A stretch of DNA of 64,000 nt from SMWC01 sp964466315. Lineage in GTDB: Bacteria > Pseudomonadota > Gammaproteobacteria > Steroidobacterales > Rariloculaceae. Where the stretch lies: the NCBI GenBank assembly GCA_964466315.1, contig CAYXNS010000002.1:1-64000 (forward strand), written 5' to 3'. Shown here one piece after another: positions 53,873-62,866 of this stretch. The notes beneath the pieces were generated by a model that did no database searches, was not told the DNA's origin, and saw nothing but the letters and a program-made list of their open reading frames with translations. Positions within the stretch are counted from its first letter, which is position 1. Each line of letters begins with the position of its first letter. The position numbers and the translations under genes are program-made.

Positions 53873-56269
53873 ATGGCCTGGGACCTCATCGGCAAGAATT
53901 TCATCCCTCCCGACATACATGGCAAAGTTACCGGTAGGGCGAAGTACGCCGAGGATTTTCGTGCCGACGGCATGGTCTTCGGGCGATTGCTGACGAGTTC
54001 CGTCCCCCACGCGACGATTACGAACATCGACGCCTCTACGGCCCTCGCCATGGAGGGCGTGCTAGGCATCATCACCGCAAACGACGAGGGACTCGACGGT
54101 CTGCTGACGAACGAGCCGAAATACGTAGGTGATCCGATTCTCGCCGTGGCCGCCGTCGACGAAACGACGGCACAGGATGCGATCGATCGCGTCGACCTCG
54201 AGTTCGAACCTCTGCCCTATACTGTCGATCCCCTCGAGAGCCTGTATCCGGGCGGCCCCAACGGCCGCGCGGATGGCACGAATATCGGCGGCGGGCGCAC
54301 GGGGATGCAGCCCCGCCAGGTCAAGTGGACCGCACGTGACTTCGCTGCCGTCGAGGAAGGCCAGTTACCGATGGGTGAGGCAGCCATCGAGTGGGCCTTC
54401 GGCGATCTCGACTCGGGTTTCGCGGCCGCTGAACTCGTGATCGACGAAAGCTTCGTTACCCAGGGTAACTCTCATCACTCGATGGAACCCCGCACGACCA
54501 TGGCGTATTGGGAGAACGGCAAATGCTATGTGCACTCCGGTACGCAGAGCCTAACGGCAGCTCTGCCGAGTATCGCTAACCAGCTCGGTATCGGCTTGGA
54601 TGACTTCGTCTTTATCAACGAGCATTGTGGCGGCGGTTTCGGATCGAAGGGCACGGCATCGCAGACAGTCGGCATTGCGGCCCATCTCTCCCGAAAGATC
54701 TCCCGTCCCGTCATGCTGCGCATCAGCCGTCGCGAGGAGTACTACATCGGTTCGGCACGCGGTAGTCTTCAAGGCCGGGTCCGGATGGGCTTTGGCGCGG
54801 ACGGCGCCGTCACGGCCGTGGATTTTTCGGTCGTGCAGGATGGTGGTGCGAACGGTGGTTTCCAGGATGCCGGCGACGCGGCCCAGGCCGTTTCGATCAT
54901 CTATCAGCCCGGGGCAATGAGATTCCGGGGCATCCCGGTCGTCACCAACACGACGCCGCGAGGACCGCAGCGCGGTCCGGGCCAGAACCAGATCGCGGCA
55001 GCACTCGAGCCGCTCGTCGATCGGGCCGCCCGCGAACTCGGCCTGGATCGTCTCGCGATCCGTAAGCTCAATGCGCCGGACAATACGGCGACGGTCGGCG
55101 GCAGCCAGGTACTCGTGAGCAGCGCTTATCTGCCGGACGCCCTCGACAAGGGTGCGGCCGCATTCAACTGGGAGGAGCAGGCTCAACGTAGCGGCGAACG
55201 CAACGGCTCGAAAGTCCGTGGTGTCGGTATCGGCGAGGCTTACCACGATGTCGGCCGGACGGGCTACGACGGCCTCGTCGTGCTGACGCCCGATGGCAAG
55301 CTGCAACTGCATAGCGGAGTCGGCAATCTCGGAACATATTCCTATGCGAGCACGACTCGAGCCGCTGCGGAAATACTGAAATACGATTGGGCGAATTGTG
55401 TCGTTCACCAGGGCAGTAACGCGAAGTTTCTGCCGCGAGCATCGACGCAGACCGGCAGCAATACGTCCTGGACGATGAGCCGGACTAACTACGTTGCAGC
55501 CGTAGATGCGGTCAACAAACTCAAAGAGATCGCGGCGGCGGATCTCGGCGGTGTCCCGGACAATTATGACATCGGTGATCATCGCGTGTTCGCGACCGAC
55601 GACCCCGACCGCTTTCTGACCTACGCACAAGCCGCACAGCGTGCGATCGAGTTGGGCGGCCGTTTCTCAGGCGAGGATCCGCCAGAAGAGATTCACGAAA
55701 TCACCAAGCTGGCCGTGGCAGGCGTCGCAGGTACGGGTCTGGTCGGCGTCGCGAAGGACACGCTGCGCATGGAAGGTGACATTCCCGCGCTCGCATGCGG
55801 GTTCGCCGCCGTCGACGTCGATCTCGAGACCGGGAAGGTCGAGCTAGTCGACTATGTCGGCGTGGCCGACTGCGGTACCGTGTTTCATCCGCAGGGCCTG
55901 GCGCAACAGGTGAAAGGCGGCGGTGTCTGGGGCGTCGGTTTCGCGCTCTTCGAGCGCCAGATCTACGATCCGCAGAACGGGCTGCCGGGCAATACCGGCT
56001 TCGAGCAGTGTAAACCGGCGACCTATCTCGACGTGCCATCGGCCATGCGTTGGGACGCGGTGGACATCGCCGATCCGCAGAATCCCGTCGGTGCGCGTGG
56101 TATCGGCGAGCCGCCCATGGGCGCTTGCGCCTCGGCAATTCTCTGCGCCATTTCCGACGCCCTTGGTGGACACGTCTTCAATCGAACGCCGGTGGTACCG
56201 GATATGATCGTTAACTACGTAGCCGGCCGGGAGCAGTCGTCCCGGCCTCTACAATTACACACAGCATAA
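53873..56269 (+). CDS. Molybdopterin-binding subunit, xanthine-dehydrogenase family (paralog B)
   Basis: 798 residues from ATG 53873. Same markers as paralog A: HGKVTGRAKYAEDFR, CGGGFGSKGTASQ, RGPQRGPGQNQIAAALEP, and ARGIGEPPMGA with the catalytic Glu. No signal peptide, so export must go with the Tat subunit 3 bp upstream. With the FAD subunit downstream it forms the L-M-S three-subunit layout. Substrate unknown: the family covers CO dehydrogenase-like, aldehyde and aromatic hydroxylases. Confidence 0.92.
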   Translation: MAWDLIGKNFIPPDIHGKVTGRAKYAEDFRADGMVFGRLLTSSVPHATITNIDASTALAMEGVLGIITANDEGLDGLLTNEPKYVGDPILAVAAVDETTAQDAIDRVDLEFEPLPYTVDPLESLYPGGPNGRADGTNIGGGRTGMQPRQVKWTARDFAAVEEGQLPMGEAAIEWAFGDLDSGFAAAELVIDESFVTQGNSHHSMEPRTTMAYWENGKCYVHSGTQSLTAALPSIANQLGIGLDDFVFINEHCGGGFGSKGTASQTVGIAAHLSRKISRPVMLRISRREEYYIGSARGSLQGRVRMGFGADGAVTAVDFSVVQDGGANGGFQDAGDAAQAVSIIYQPGAMRFRGIPVVTNTTPRGPQRGPGQNQIAAALEPLVDRAARELGLDRLAIRKLNAPDNTATVGGSQVLVSSAYLPDALDKGAAAFNWEEQAQRSGERNGSKVRGVGIGEAYHDVGRTGYDGLVVLTPDGKLQLHSGVGNLGTYSYASTTRAAAEILKYDWANCVVHQGSNAKFLPRASTQTGSNTSWTMSRTNYVAAVDAVNKLKEIAAADLGGVPDNYDIGDHRVFATDDPDRFLTYAQAAQRAIELGGRFSGEDPPEEIHEITKLAVAGVAGTGLVGVAKDTLRMEGDIPALACGFAAVDVDLETGKVELVDYVGVADCGTVFHPQGLAQQVKGGGVWGVGFALFERQIYDPQNGLPGNTGFEQCKPATYLDVPSAMRWDAVDIADPQNPVGARGIGEPPMGACASAILCAISDALGGHVFNRTPVVPDMIVNYVAGREQSSRPLQLHTA

Positions 56270-56280
56270 GGAGCGGAGCC

Positions 56281-57270
56281 ATGTCCAGAGACATGATGGC
56301 TAATTTCGAGCTCTACCAGCCGGATAGTGTAGACAATGCGTTGGATCTACTCGGCCGGTTCGGAGAGGACGGCTGGGCTATGGCAGGCGGCCACGATACG
56401 CTCGACTGGTTCAAGGACCGAGCCAAATACACGGCGAACGTCGTCGATCTGACCGGCATCGCCGAGTTACGCGGTATCCGCGAGACGGCGGACGGCGTCG
56501 AGATCGGCGCGCTCACGACATTGACCGAGATTGAGCAGAGTGCACTGATTCAAGAACGCTATGGTGTGTTGGCCGATGCGGCGCGCCGCGTTGCTAGCCC
56601 GCAGATCCGCAACACGGGCACCCTGGGAGGCAACGTCAATCAGGATACGCGCTGCTGGTACTACCGTTACGGTACCGATTGTTATCGCGCGGGCGGGACG
56701 ACCTGTTACGCCGATACGCCCGAAGGCCAGAATCGCGAGCATTGTCTGTGGGGCGCCGATCGTTGTGTCGCCGTCTCACCGTCCGATACCGCACCGGTGC
56801 TGGTCGTCCTGGATGCGAGCATGATCGTGCGCAATACGGAAGGCGAGCGCGTCGTCACGGCCGAGGATTACTTCATCGGTCCCGATATTGACATCGAGCG
56901 CATGACGGTACTCGAGCCGGGCGAACTTCTGACGGCAGTGAGGCTGCCGGCCGAGTGGGCTGGTGCGACGTTCTACTTCGAGAAAGTAGCCGACCGCAAT
57001 ACCTGGGATTTTCCGCTCGTAAACATCGCTTCCGCAATGGTCGTCGACGGTGGCACGATCTCTCGCATTCGTATGGCGGCGGGTGCCGTGCAATGTGTCC
57101 CGAGAAGGCTGACCGTCGTTGAGGAAGTCGTTACCGGCAGCGCCAAGGACGAAGAGACCGCCGCATTGGCCGGTCAGGCTGCGATCCGTGGCGCGACGCC
57201 GCTGAACTTCAACCACTTCAAAATACCCCTGCTCGAAAACCTGGTGAAGCGCGCTATTCGCGACTCGTAA
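56281..57270 (+). CDS. FAD-binding subunit with an extra cysteine cluster
   Basis: 329 residues, with AAGGAG before the ATG. FAD motifs: AMAGGHDTL (residues 33-41) and TGTLGGNVN (112-120). Next comes an insertion with Cys125, 134, 142, 155 and 162 (RCWYYRYGTDCY, TTCYADTPEG). 4-Hydroxybenzoyl-CoA reductase HcrB has a [4Fe-4S] cluster in a similar place with a like RCWYY stretch, so an additional cluster is probable. It takes electrons from the Mo/FeS chain. Confidence 0.9.
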   Translation: MSRDMMANFELYQPDSVDNALDLLGRFGEDGWAMAGGHDTLDWFKDRAKYTANVVDLTGIAELRGIRETADGVEIGALTTLTEIEQSALIQERYGVLADAARRVASPQIRNTGTLGGNVNQDTRCWYYRYGTDCYRAGGTTCYADTPEGQNREHCLWGADRCVAVSPSDTAPVLVVLDASMIVRNTEGERVVTAEDYFIGPDIDIERMTVLEPGELLTAVRLPAEWAGATFYFEKVADRNTWDFPLVNIASAMVVDGGTISRIRMAAGAVQCVPRRLTVVEEVVTGSAKDEETAALAGQAAIRGATPLNFNHFKIPLLENLVKRAIRDS

Positions 57271-57274
57271 TCCG

Positions 57275-57424
57275 GTGGAAGTTCTCCGAGTCAGCCGCGA
57301 CGTTTGGGGGCAAGAGGTCGTTCAGGGCGTGTCTTGGGATCTTTTGCCTGTGTTCTTTTTCGGCGCAGCGGTGTTCATATTGCTGCATGCCCTCTATCGC
57401 CGGTTCCTCGCTCCAAAGCGATAG
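57275..57424 (+). CDS. 49-residue single-span membrane protein
   Basis: GTG 57275 to TAG 57424. Thirty mostly polar residues are followed by a span LLPVFFFGAAVFILLHALYR and a basic end. It fits tightly between the FAD subunit (4 bp) and the cytochrome b gene. Its place suggests a small subunit or assembly helper that holds the hydroxylase to the cytochrome. Not recognised, and not a fragment of a neighbour. Confidence 0.55.
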   Translation: MEVLRVSRDVWGQEVVQGVSWDLLPVFFFGAAVFILLHALYRRFLAPKR

Positions 57425-57472
57425 TTAATGGTGAGTAGGGCGGACTCGGCCGCGACCGGCGGAGGGAGCAGG

Positions 57473-58102
57473 GTGGACAAACTCATCAGGCACGCACTTT
57501 TCGATCGTCTATTGCACTGGGTCACGGCTGGGTGTGTCATTGTTCTGCTCGCGACGGCATTTCTACCCATCCTCGGGTTCGATTTTGCCTGGGTGACGAT
57601 TCATTGGGTGACCGGAATCGTTGTGACCGTAACCGTTTCTATTCATATCGTTCGAGCACTATTCTGGCGGGATCTTCAAGCAATGCGGATCGGGCCGAGG
57701 GATCTGCGCGAGGGCCTACAACTCGCAAAGTGGATGCTCAGGCTCGATACTGGGCGACCCGGCCTCACTGGCAAGTACTCCCTCGCCCAGAAAGCGATCC
57801 ATCACATTTTTTCCATGGTCGTATTGACGACGATTGTCAGCGGTGCGCTCATGCTGAAAAAGATCGATACGCCCTGGTGGGAACGGGACCCTTACTGGCT
57901 TGGTGAGAATGTTTGGGGAGCCATCTACGTTCTACACGATTTCGCCGCGCTACTGCTGATCGCTATGGTGATGATGCATGTCTACTTCGCACTACGACCC
58001 GAGAAGCTCTTCTTCACGCGCGCGATGATACTCGGTTGGATAACCCGAGACGAGCACGAAGCTCATCACGATCCGGAGCGCTGGCGGGCGGACCCGGAGT
58101 GA
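57473..58102 (+). CDS. Cytochrome b (cytochrome b561/formate dehydrogenase gamma type)
   Basis: 209 residues from GTG 57473, which has GGAGG 7 bp upstream; ATG 57428 in frame is the alternative. Four membrane spans carry haem-ligand His: RLLHWVTAG, TIHWVTG, SIHIVRALFW, IHHIFS, LHDFAA and MMHVYFAL. This type of cytochrome b passes electrons from a periplasmic enzyme to quinone. As last gene of the locus it is the likely acceptor for the molybdenum hydroxylase. Confidence 0.85.
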   Translation: MDKLIRHALFDRLLHWVTAGCVIVLLATAFLPILGFDFAWVTIHWVTGIVVTVTVSIHIVRALFWRDLQAMRIGPRDLREGLQLAKWMLRLDTGRPGLTGKYSLAQKAIHHIFSMVVLTTIVSGALMLKKIDTPWWERDPYWLGENVWGAIYVLHDFAALLLIAMVMMHVYFALRPEKLFFTRAMILGWITRDEHEAHHDPERWRADPE

Positions 58103-58118
58103 ATTAGTATCTCTCCGG

Positions 58119-58523
58119 ATGAGCGAAAATCAGGGGCAAAGTCTCGAAGAACGAATCGATGCCATCGAATCGGGTTACGAGTTCATGCTGGCCTACGCCG
58201 CACAGGGTAGGGACAGCGACCGAGGCGCGAGTGGTATGGCGTCCGAGTTGCGCGACTTTCTCGATGCGATGGAGCAGGCTCTGGAAGGTCTGGGTGCGAT
58301 TATTAGATCGCTCACCGAGTCGAAGAATGCGGATGCGGTCGATCGCGCAACTGCATTTTTCGACGCCGTGGATGAGGATGCACGACGTGCCCAGGGTGTC
58401 ATCCGGCTCGTGCTTGCGCAGGAGGGAATCAGCTCTCAGTTGGTCGATAACGTCAATGCATCTATACACTTACGAGCATTGCTCACCGACCTGTTCGTGC
58501 TGGACGAGGCGTTGAAGAATTAG
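58119..58523 (+). CDS. Helical protein of unknown function
   Basis: 134 residues, ATG 58119, 16 bp after the cytochrome gene. No signal or membrane segment. All-helical, acidic, with heptad-like runs (LRDFLDAMEQALEGLGAIIR). Could be an adaptor or chaperone for the hydroxylase, but only position suggests this. A GGCCTC-TAC-GAGGCC hairpin follows at 58540-58554. Confidence 0.55.
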   Translation: MSENQGQSLEERIDAIESGYEFMLAYAAQGRDSDRGASGMASELRDFLDAMEQALEGLGAIIRSLTESKNADAVDRATAFFDAVDEDARRAQGVIRLVLAQEGISSQLVDNVNASIHLRALLTDLFVLDEALKN

Positions 58524-58619
58524 AATAAGCGGCTTAACTGGCCTCTACGAGGCCGGGTGAGCTACTCAAGACTAACAGCGACATGAGTCGCGCAGTGAAT
58601 ATTCTTAAGGAGAACGACA

Positions 58620-59519
58620 ATGGCACGTCTAATTGCATCGGCCCTGACCATGGCGAGTTTAGCGGTGCCTGTCTGGGCACAGGAGGATTTTTCAGCCGTC
58701 GAGATCGAAACCGTGCAGGTGGCGGACGGCGTCTACATGCTCGTCGGTGCCGGCGGCAACATCGGCCTCTCCGTCGGAGACGATGGCGCGTTCGTCATCG
58801 ACGATCAGTTTGCTCCTCTGAGCGACAAGATTATGGCCGCCATCGCCGAGATCACGGACGCCGACGTCGAGTTTTTGGTGAACACGCACTATCACGGTGA
58901 CCACACGGGCGGCAACGAGGCGTTCGGTGCGGCCGGGGCGCTCATCTTCGCTCACGACAATGTGCGTGTGAGAATGAGCACCGACCAATTCCGATCCATC
59001 TTTAACCAGCCGATTCCGGCGTCCCCCGAAGGCGCGCTTCCGGTCGTAACGTTTTCGGATGAGATGAGTTTCCACTGGAACGGTGACAATATCCGGGCGA
59101 TACACCAACCGCCCGCCCACACTGACGGCGACTCGATCCTGCATTTTCAGAACGCGAATGTCATCCACATGGGCGACACGTTCTTTCTCGGCTGTTATCC
59201 CTTTATCGATGTTGATAGCGGTGGCGACATTAACGGTATCATTGCCGGTGGCTACCGGGCGTTATCCCTTGCGGATGAGGATACCGCGATCATACCGGGT
59301 CACGGCCCGCTTTCCGATGCAGACGGGCTGGCGTCTTGGCTCGAAATGCTCAAAGCGACGCGCGTCAGCATGCAGTCCATGATCGATCAGGGTATGTCCG
59401 AGGACGAGGCGCTTGCGGCGCGGCCGACAGCGGAGTTCGACAACGAAGTGGATGAGGGCTGCTTCATCAATCCCGAGAACTACAATCGCTTGCTCTATCA
59501 GAGTCTGACGCGCAACTAG
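58620..59519 (+). CDS. Secreted MBL-fold metallo-hydrolase
   Basis: 299 residues, AAGGAG in front. The signal peptide ends at VWAQ (residue 21). The metal site is complete: NTHYHGDHTGG, then a late HMGDTFF and GHGP. It belongs to the same broad periplasmic MBL group as the two others here but has the canonical HxHxDH. Substrate unknown. Confidence 0.87.
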   Translation: MARLIASALTMASLAVPVWAQEDFSAVEIETVQVADGVYMLVGAGGNIGLSVGDDGAFVIDDQFAPLSDKIMAAIAEITDADVEFLVNTHYHGDHTGGNEAFGAAGALIFAHDNVRVRMSTDQFRSIFNQPIPASPEGALPVVTFSDEMSFHWNGDNIRAIHQPPAHTDGDSILHFQNANVIHMGDTFFLGCYPFIDVDSGGDINGIIAGGYRALSLADEDTAIIPGHGPLSDADGLASWLEMLKATRVSMQSMIDQGMSEDEALAARPTAEFDNEVDEGCFINPENYNRLLYQSLTRN

Positions 59520-59929
59520 TCCACCTGTTGTAGAGGCCGGACTAGATAGCCATTCATTTTTCGTGGAACGTGTTGCCAAAGAAGCTCGTCGAGGGTCGTT
59601 ATATGCAATCTCAATTCATTTGCAAGGGCGAGGGCTGTCAGCCGGCCGGCCGCACGCGGTAATCTCGGTGGCAACCGGCACTGATCAGTAGCACTAAGCT
59701 GGTAGCGCCTATCGTCACGATCTTGGTCGAGTTTCACATGGAAGGTCCTTGTTCTTGAATGGAAGGCGGAGCGGAGAATAGCCAGGCTCGGCGTTGATAC
59801 GCAAGTGTTCGGCTCGTTTCAGTATGATGGCTTGGGCCAGTGAGGAGACCTTGAGCCATTGGATAGAACTGTGCGAAACACACCCGAACAAGAGCGTATG
59901 GGCTTGATACTTGCCCCGGTTCGACGACT
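59520..59929. other. Intergenic region, 410 bp
   Basis: A minus frame (59516-59737) exists but has no family or export pattern and overlaps the MBL stop. No palindrome or operator stands out. It presumably holds the promoter of the carboxymuconolactone-decarboxylase-like gene. Confidence 0.4.
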
Positions 59930-60478
59930 ATGATTGGCCGGTATATTCCGCCGCCGGCTGATGAGTTATCGAAAGATCAGCAGCGCGTGGCGGATGCGAT
60001 CACCGGTGGGTTACGCGGCGAGATACCGGGACCCTTACACATGTGGCTCCTGCGGCCGGAGCTCGCAGATCGTGCACAGTGTCTCGGTGAATACGCGCGT
60101 TACCAAACTTGCCTGCCTGCCGCGCTGTCGGAGATTGCGATCCTCACCGTCGCGCGGCATTGGGACTCGGAATTCGAATGGCATGCGCACAAGACGATCG
60201 CCCTCGATGCCGGTGTACCGGAAGAAACCATCGAGAGCATCCGAAACCGGCGGGATCCGAAGTGGGAGACCACGGAGCAGGCGATCGTGCATGAGTTCTC
60301 CAAGACGCTTCTGGAGGAGCGCCGAGTCGGTGACGACCTGTTCGAGCGGGCGATCGAAACGATAGGATGGGAGGGCCTCGTCGATCTTGTCGGTATTCTC
60401 GGTTATTACTCGTTGATCTCGATGACGATCAACGTTTTTGACGTGCCTCTGCCGGATAGTGTGACACCTGAACTCTAG
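59930..60478 (+). CDS. Carboxymuconolactone-decarboxylase-family protein
   Basis: 182 residues from ATG 59930. The helical CMD fold is clear: REIAILTVARHW is represented as SEIAILTVARHWDSEFEWHA, with the EWxxH motif. There is no CxxC, so a peroxidase mechanism is unlikely. Many homologues accompany aromatic or lactone catabolism. Its stop overlaps the stop of the next, convergent, gene (CTAG, 60475-60478). Confidence 0.85.
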   Translation: MIGRYIPPPADELSKDQQRVADAITGGLRGEIPGPLHMWLLRPELADRAQCLGEYARYQTCLPAALSEIAILTVARHWDSEFEWHAHKTIALDAGVPEETIESIRNRRDPKWETTEQAIVHEFSKTLLEERRVGDDLFERAIETIGWEGLVDLVGILGYYSLISMTINVFDVPLPDSVTPEL

Positions 60479-62712
60479 AAACGGTATGTGTAGCTGAACT
60501 TCAGGCTCAGATCAGTCAGAGTGGAATGAAAACTGTTGTTGCGATTCAGATCCTGCAGGTTGTGGTTCAGGACGATGAATGCTTCGCGGCCTGCTTGAGG
60601 GATCCAATGAAGCCGACTGTTGATGCTGATGATTTCCGAGTTGTTATCGTATTGCAGCAAGTTCACCCAGGACAACGTGTTGGAGAATACAAAATCAAGG
60701 CCGAGGCCTGCCAGGCGTAGATCGAAATTTCCCTCGGGAAGGTCGATGTCGTTATAGGTATAACTCCAGAAGATGCGCCAGTGCTCGGTTGGCGTCCAGG
60801 TCATTTGCGCGACGATGTTGTCCTTCGTGCCACCGAAGAAATCGCCTGTCCGATAGGTGAGGTCGCCAGAGAGCCTGCGCGAACTGAAGCTGGAAAACTG
60901 GATACCAATGTCGTCGAATGAGTACTCGCCGGCCGGAATCGTTACCGGCACTCCGCCGGAGCTCGGATCAGGATCCCAGATTGTGAAAGGCTCACCCAGG
61001 ATCTCGCGCGTACCCGTGTAGAGAAACCGCAACGAATCGCCGGAATTGGTCGAGAAGCTGAAAAAGCGAGCATTCAGGATTTCGCTTTGTAGGTCCCCCG
61101 CAATCGATTCGACACGTTGCAGCCCGAAGTTCGAAAAAATGAAACGCAGAGGATTACCCTGGGGGTATCGTTGCAGCCAGCCGATCTCGGCGGCGTAGTC
61201 TCGAATGCCGGCGCGATTGACGAAGCCCTGAGCCGGGTTGAAGTGCTCTTGAATTTCTTTAAACGCCACGTTGAACTTCCAGCCACGTGTGCTTGGGTTT
61301 GGGAGTATGAAGCGCAGGCCCCAAGAGGCGTCGTCGCCGACGAGGCCTTCCGTGTCCGACTTCTGATACCAGGCTGAGCCCTGGATCGTGCGGTTGTTCG
61401 GCATGCGTGTGTTGAGGTAGTTGAAGTCGACGCCTAGAACGCTGTTGTCGAGATTCGAACGTGGGTCGCCATTCGTCATGATCACGCCCAGTGATGATTC
61501 CTGCAGCACATTCAGTGACGCACGACCGGTGAACAGATCCGTCGCTTCGACGTTACCGAATTCATCTTGCTTGATTGTCAAGGCGCCCAACGTCCACGGA
61601 CCGGCGCGGCCGCTGAGTTTGCCGCCGTACTCGAGATCGACCGGTTGGCCGGAAAGGCTCAGGCCGATCCGGCGCGAGAAGAACGGCCGGCCGTTCTGCT
61701 CGAGCGTCCCAGAGAGCTGGCCGAAGCTTCCCAGTGCGCCGGTACCACCAAATTCGAAGATGTCGGCGTCGCGAAGAAAAAAGTCCCGCTTCTCGGGAAA
61801 GAACAGGCCGAAGCGTGTGAGATTGACCTGACGATCGTCGACCTCAGTAGCGGAGAAGTCCGTATTGAATGTCAGCGAGCCGCTCAGCGATGGGGTCAAA
61901 CGGTAGAAGATGTCCAACGATGGGTCGAACTCCGACTCGTTACTCGATAGCGAGAAATCTCTCTGATCACTGATGCTGATGCTCGGGACGATGTCGAGTC
62001 CAACTCCCTGGTTCAAATCTTCGAAGCCGATCGCTTTTCCGGAAACGGCGGGATTCTGAGTACGGTTTCGAGACACCCAGGCCATGCGTTCGTTCTTGCT
62101 GCGAACGCGGCGGCCGAAGTTGATGCCCCAGGTATCGGTGTTGGGGTCGAACGATAGCGTCTTGAACGGAATCGCTAGCTCCGCGACCCAACCCTGATCG
62201 TCGCGCGTGGCCGCCGCCTGCCAGATGCCCTCCCAGTTTGATTGTAGCTGCGTCGAACCGACGTAGAGGCCCTCGGAACGAACCCCGTTGGGGTTGACGA
62301 GAAACCGATAACCATCGCGCTGCGTGTTATACGGATCAATGATCAAAACCAGGTGATCTTCGTTTTCGATCGAGGCACCCTGCCGTAAGATATTCGCCGT
62401 GATTCTCTCGGGTTCGCTGTCCCACAATCGTGCCGCAACGTATAGCGCGTCCTGATCGTAGAGGACGTAGATTTCACTCTTCTCGGTCGCTTCGCTGTAC
62501 TCGATGGGATCCATCTGGTGCAGGTCAGCTGTGACCGATGCGTGGCTCCAGGCTTCGTCGTCGAGAAGGCCATCGATAACTGGGGACGTGGTCGTCCGGA
62601 CCATCTGAAACGATTTGGTTTGTTGCCCGCTCGGTTGGCCGAGCGCTTGCTGCGAAATTCCGATTACGATTAGCGCGAGCAAAAATCGATGGAGTGACGA
62701 ACAGTGATCCAT
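60475..62712 (-). CDS. CBM9-like/DUF5916 outer-membrane protein
   Basis: 745 residues from ATG 62712. The frame extends to 62838 but the added part lacks a signal. The signal ends near ALGQ (residue 25), followed by a carbohydrate-binding family 9-like domain (SPVIDGLLDDEAWSHAS). After residue 215 comes DUF5916, a beta-barrel-like domain with alternating strands and a C-terminal Phe (SYTYRF), the signature of outer-membrane proteins. Probably surface-located, function unknown. Confidence 0.8.
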   Translation of the reverse strand: MDHCSSLHRFLLALIVIGISQQALGQPSGQQTKSFQMVRTTTSPVIDGLLDDEAWSHASVTADLHQMDPIEYSEATEKSEIYVLYDQDALYVAARLWDSEPERITANILRQGASIENEDHLVLIIDPYNTQRDGYRFLVNPNGVRSEGLYVGSTQLQSNWEGIWQAAATRDDQGWVAELAIPFKTLSFDPNTDTWGINFGRRVRSKNERMAWVSRNRTQNPAVSGKAIGFEDLNQGVGLDIVPSISISDQRDFSLSSNESEFDPSLDIFYRLTPSLSGSLTFNTDFSATEVDDRQVNLTRFGLFFPEKRDFFLRDADIFEFGGTGALGSFGQLSGTLEQNGRPFFSRRIGLSLSGQPVDLEYGGKLSGRAGPWTLGALTIKQDEFGNVEATDLFTGRASLNVLQESSLGVIMTNGDPRSNLDNSVLGVDFNYLNTRMPNNRTIQGSAWYQKSDTEGLVGDDASWGLRFILPNPSTRGWKFNVAFKEIQEHFNPAQGFVNRAGIRDYAAEIGWLQRYPQGNPLRFIFSNFGLQRVESIAGDLQSEILNARFFSFSTNSGDSLRFLYTGTREILGEPFTIWDPDPSSGGVPVTIPAGEYSFDDIGIQFSSFSSRRLSGDLTYRTGDFFGGTKDNIVAQMTWTPTEHWRIFWSYTYNDIDLPEGNFDLRLAGLGLDFVFSNTLSWVNLLQYDNNSEIISINSRLHWIPQAGREAFIVLNHNLQDLNRNNSFHSTLTDLSLKFSYTYRF

Positions 62713-62866
62713 TCCGGTTGCAGCTTCCGTGGTGATCTGGGTGACCACACGCTCATGTAGACGGAGTTGCAGTCTCCACGCAGACGTGTACCGGTATCGG
62801 CGGGGCGCCATTGTGCTGAAACGCCCCGAAGATGTCACCTAACCATTTTGTAATGTTAAAACGACG

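Noticed and set aside
54551..55630. 359-residue open frame on the minus strand
   Set aside because: Antisense to the second Mo subunit, low-complexity Arg/Asp-rich content.
59516..59737. 73-residue minus frame
   Set aside because: No export, domain or ribosome binding site evidence; overlaps the stop of the MBL gene.
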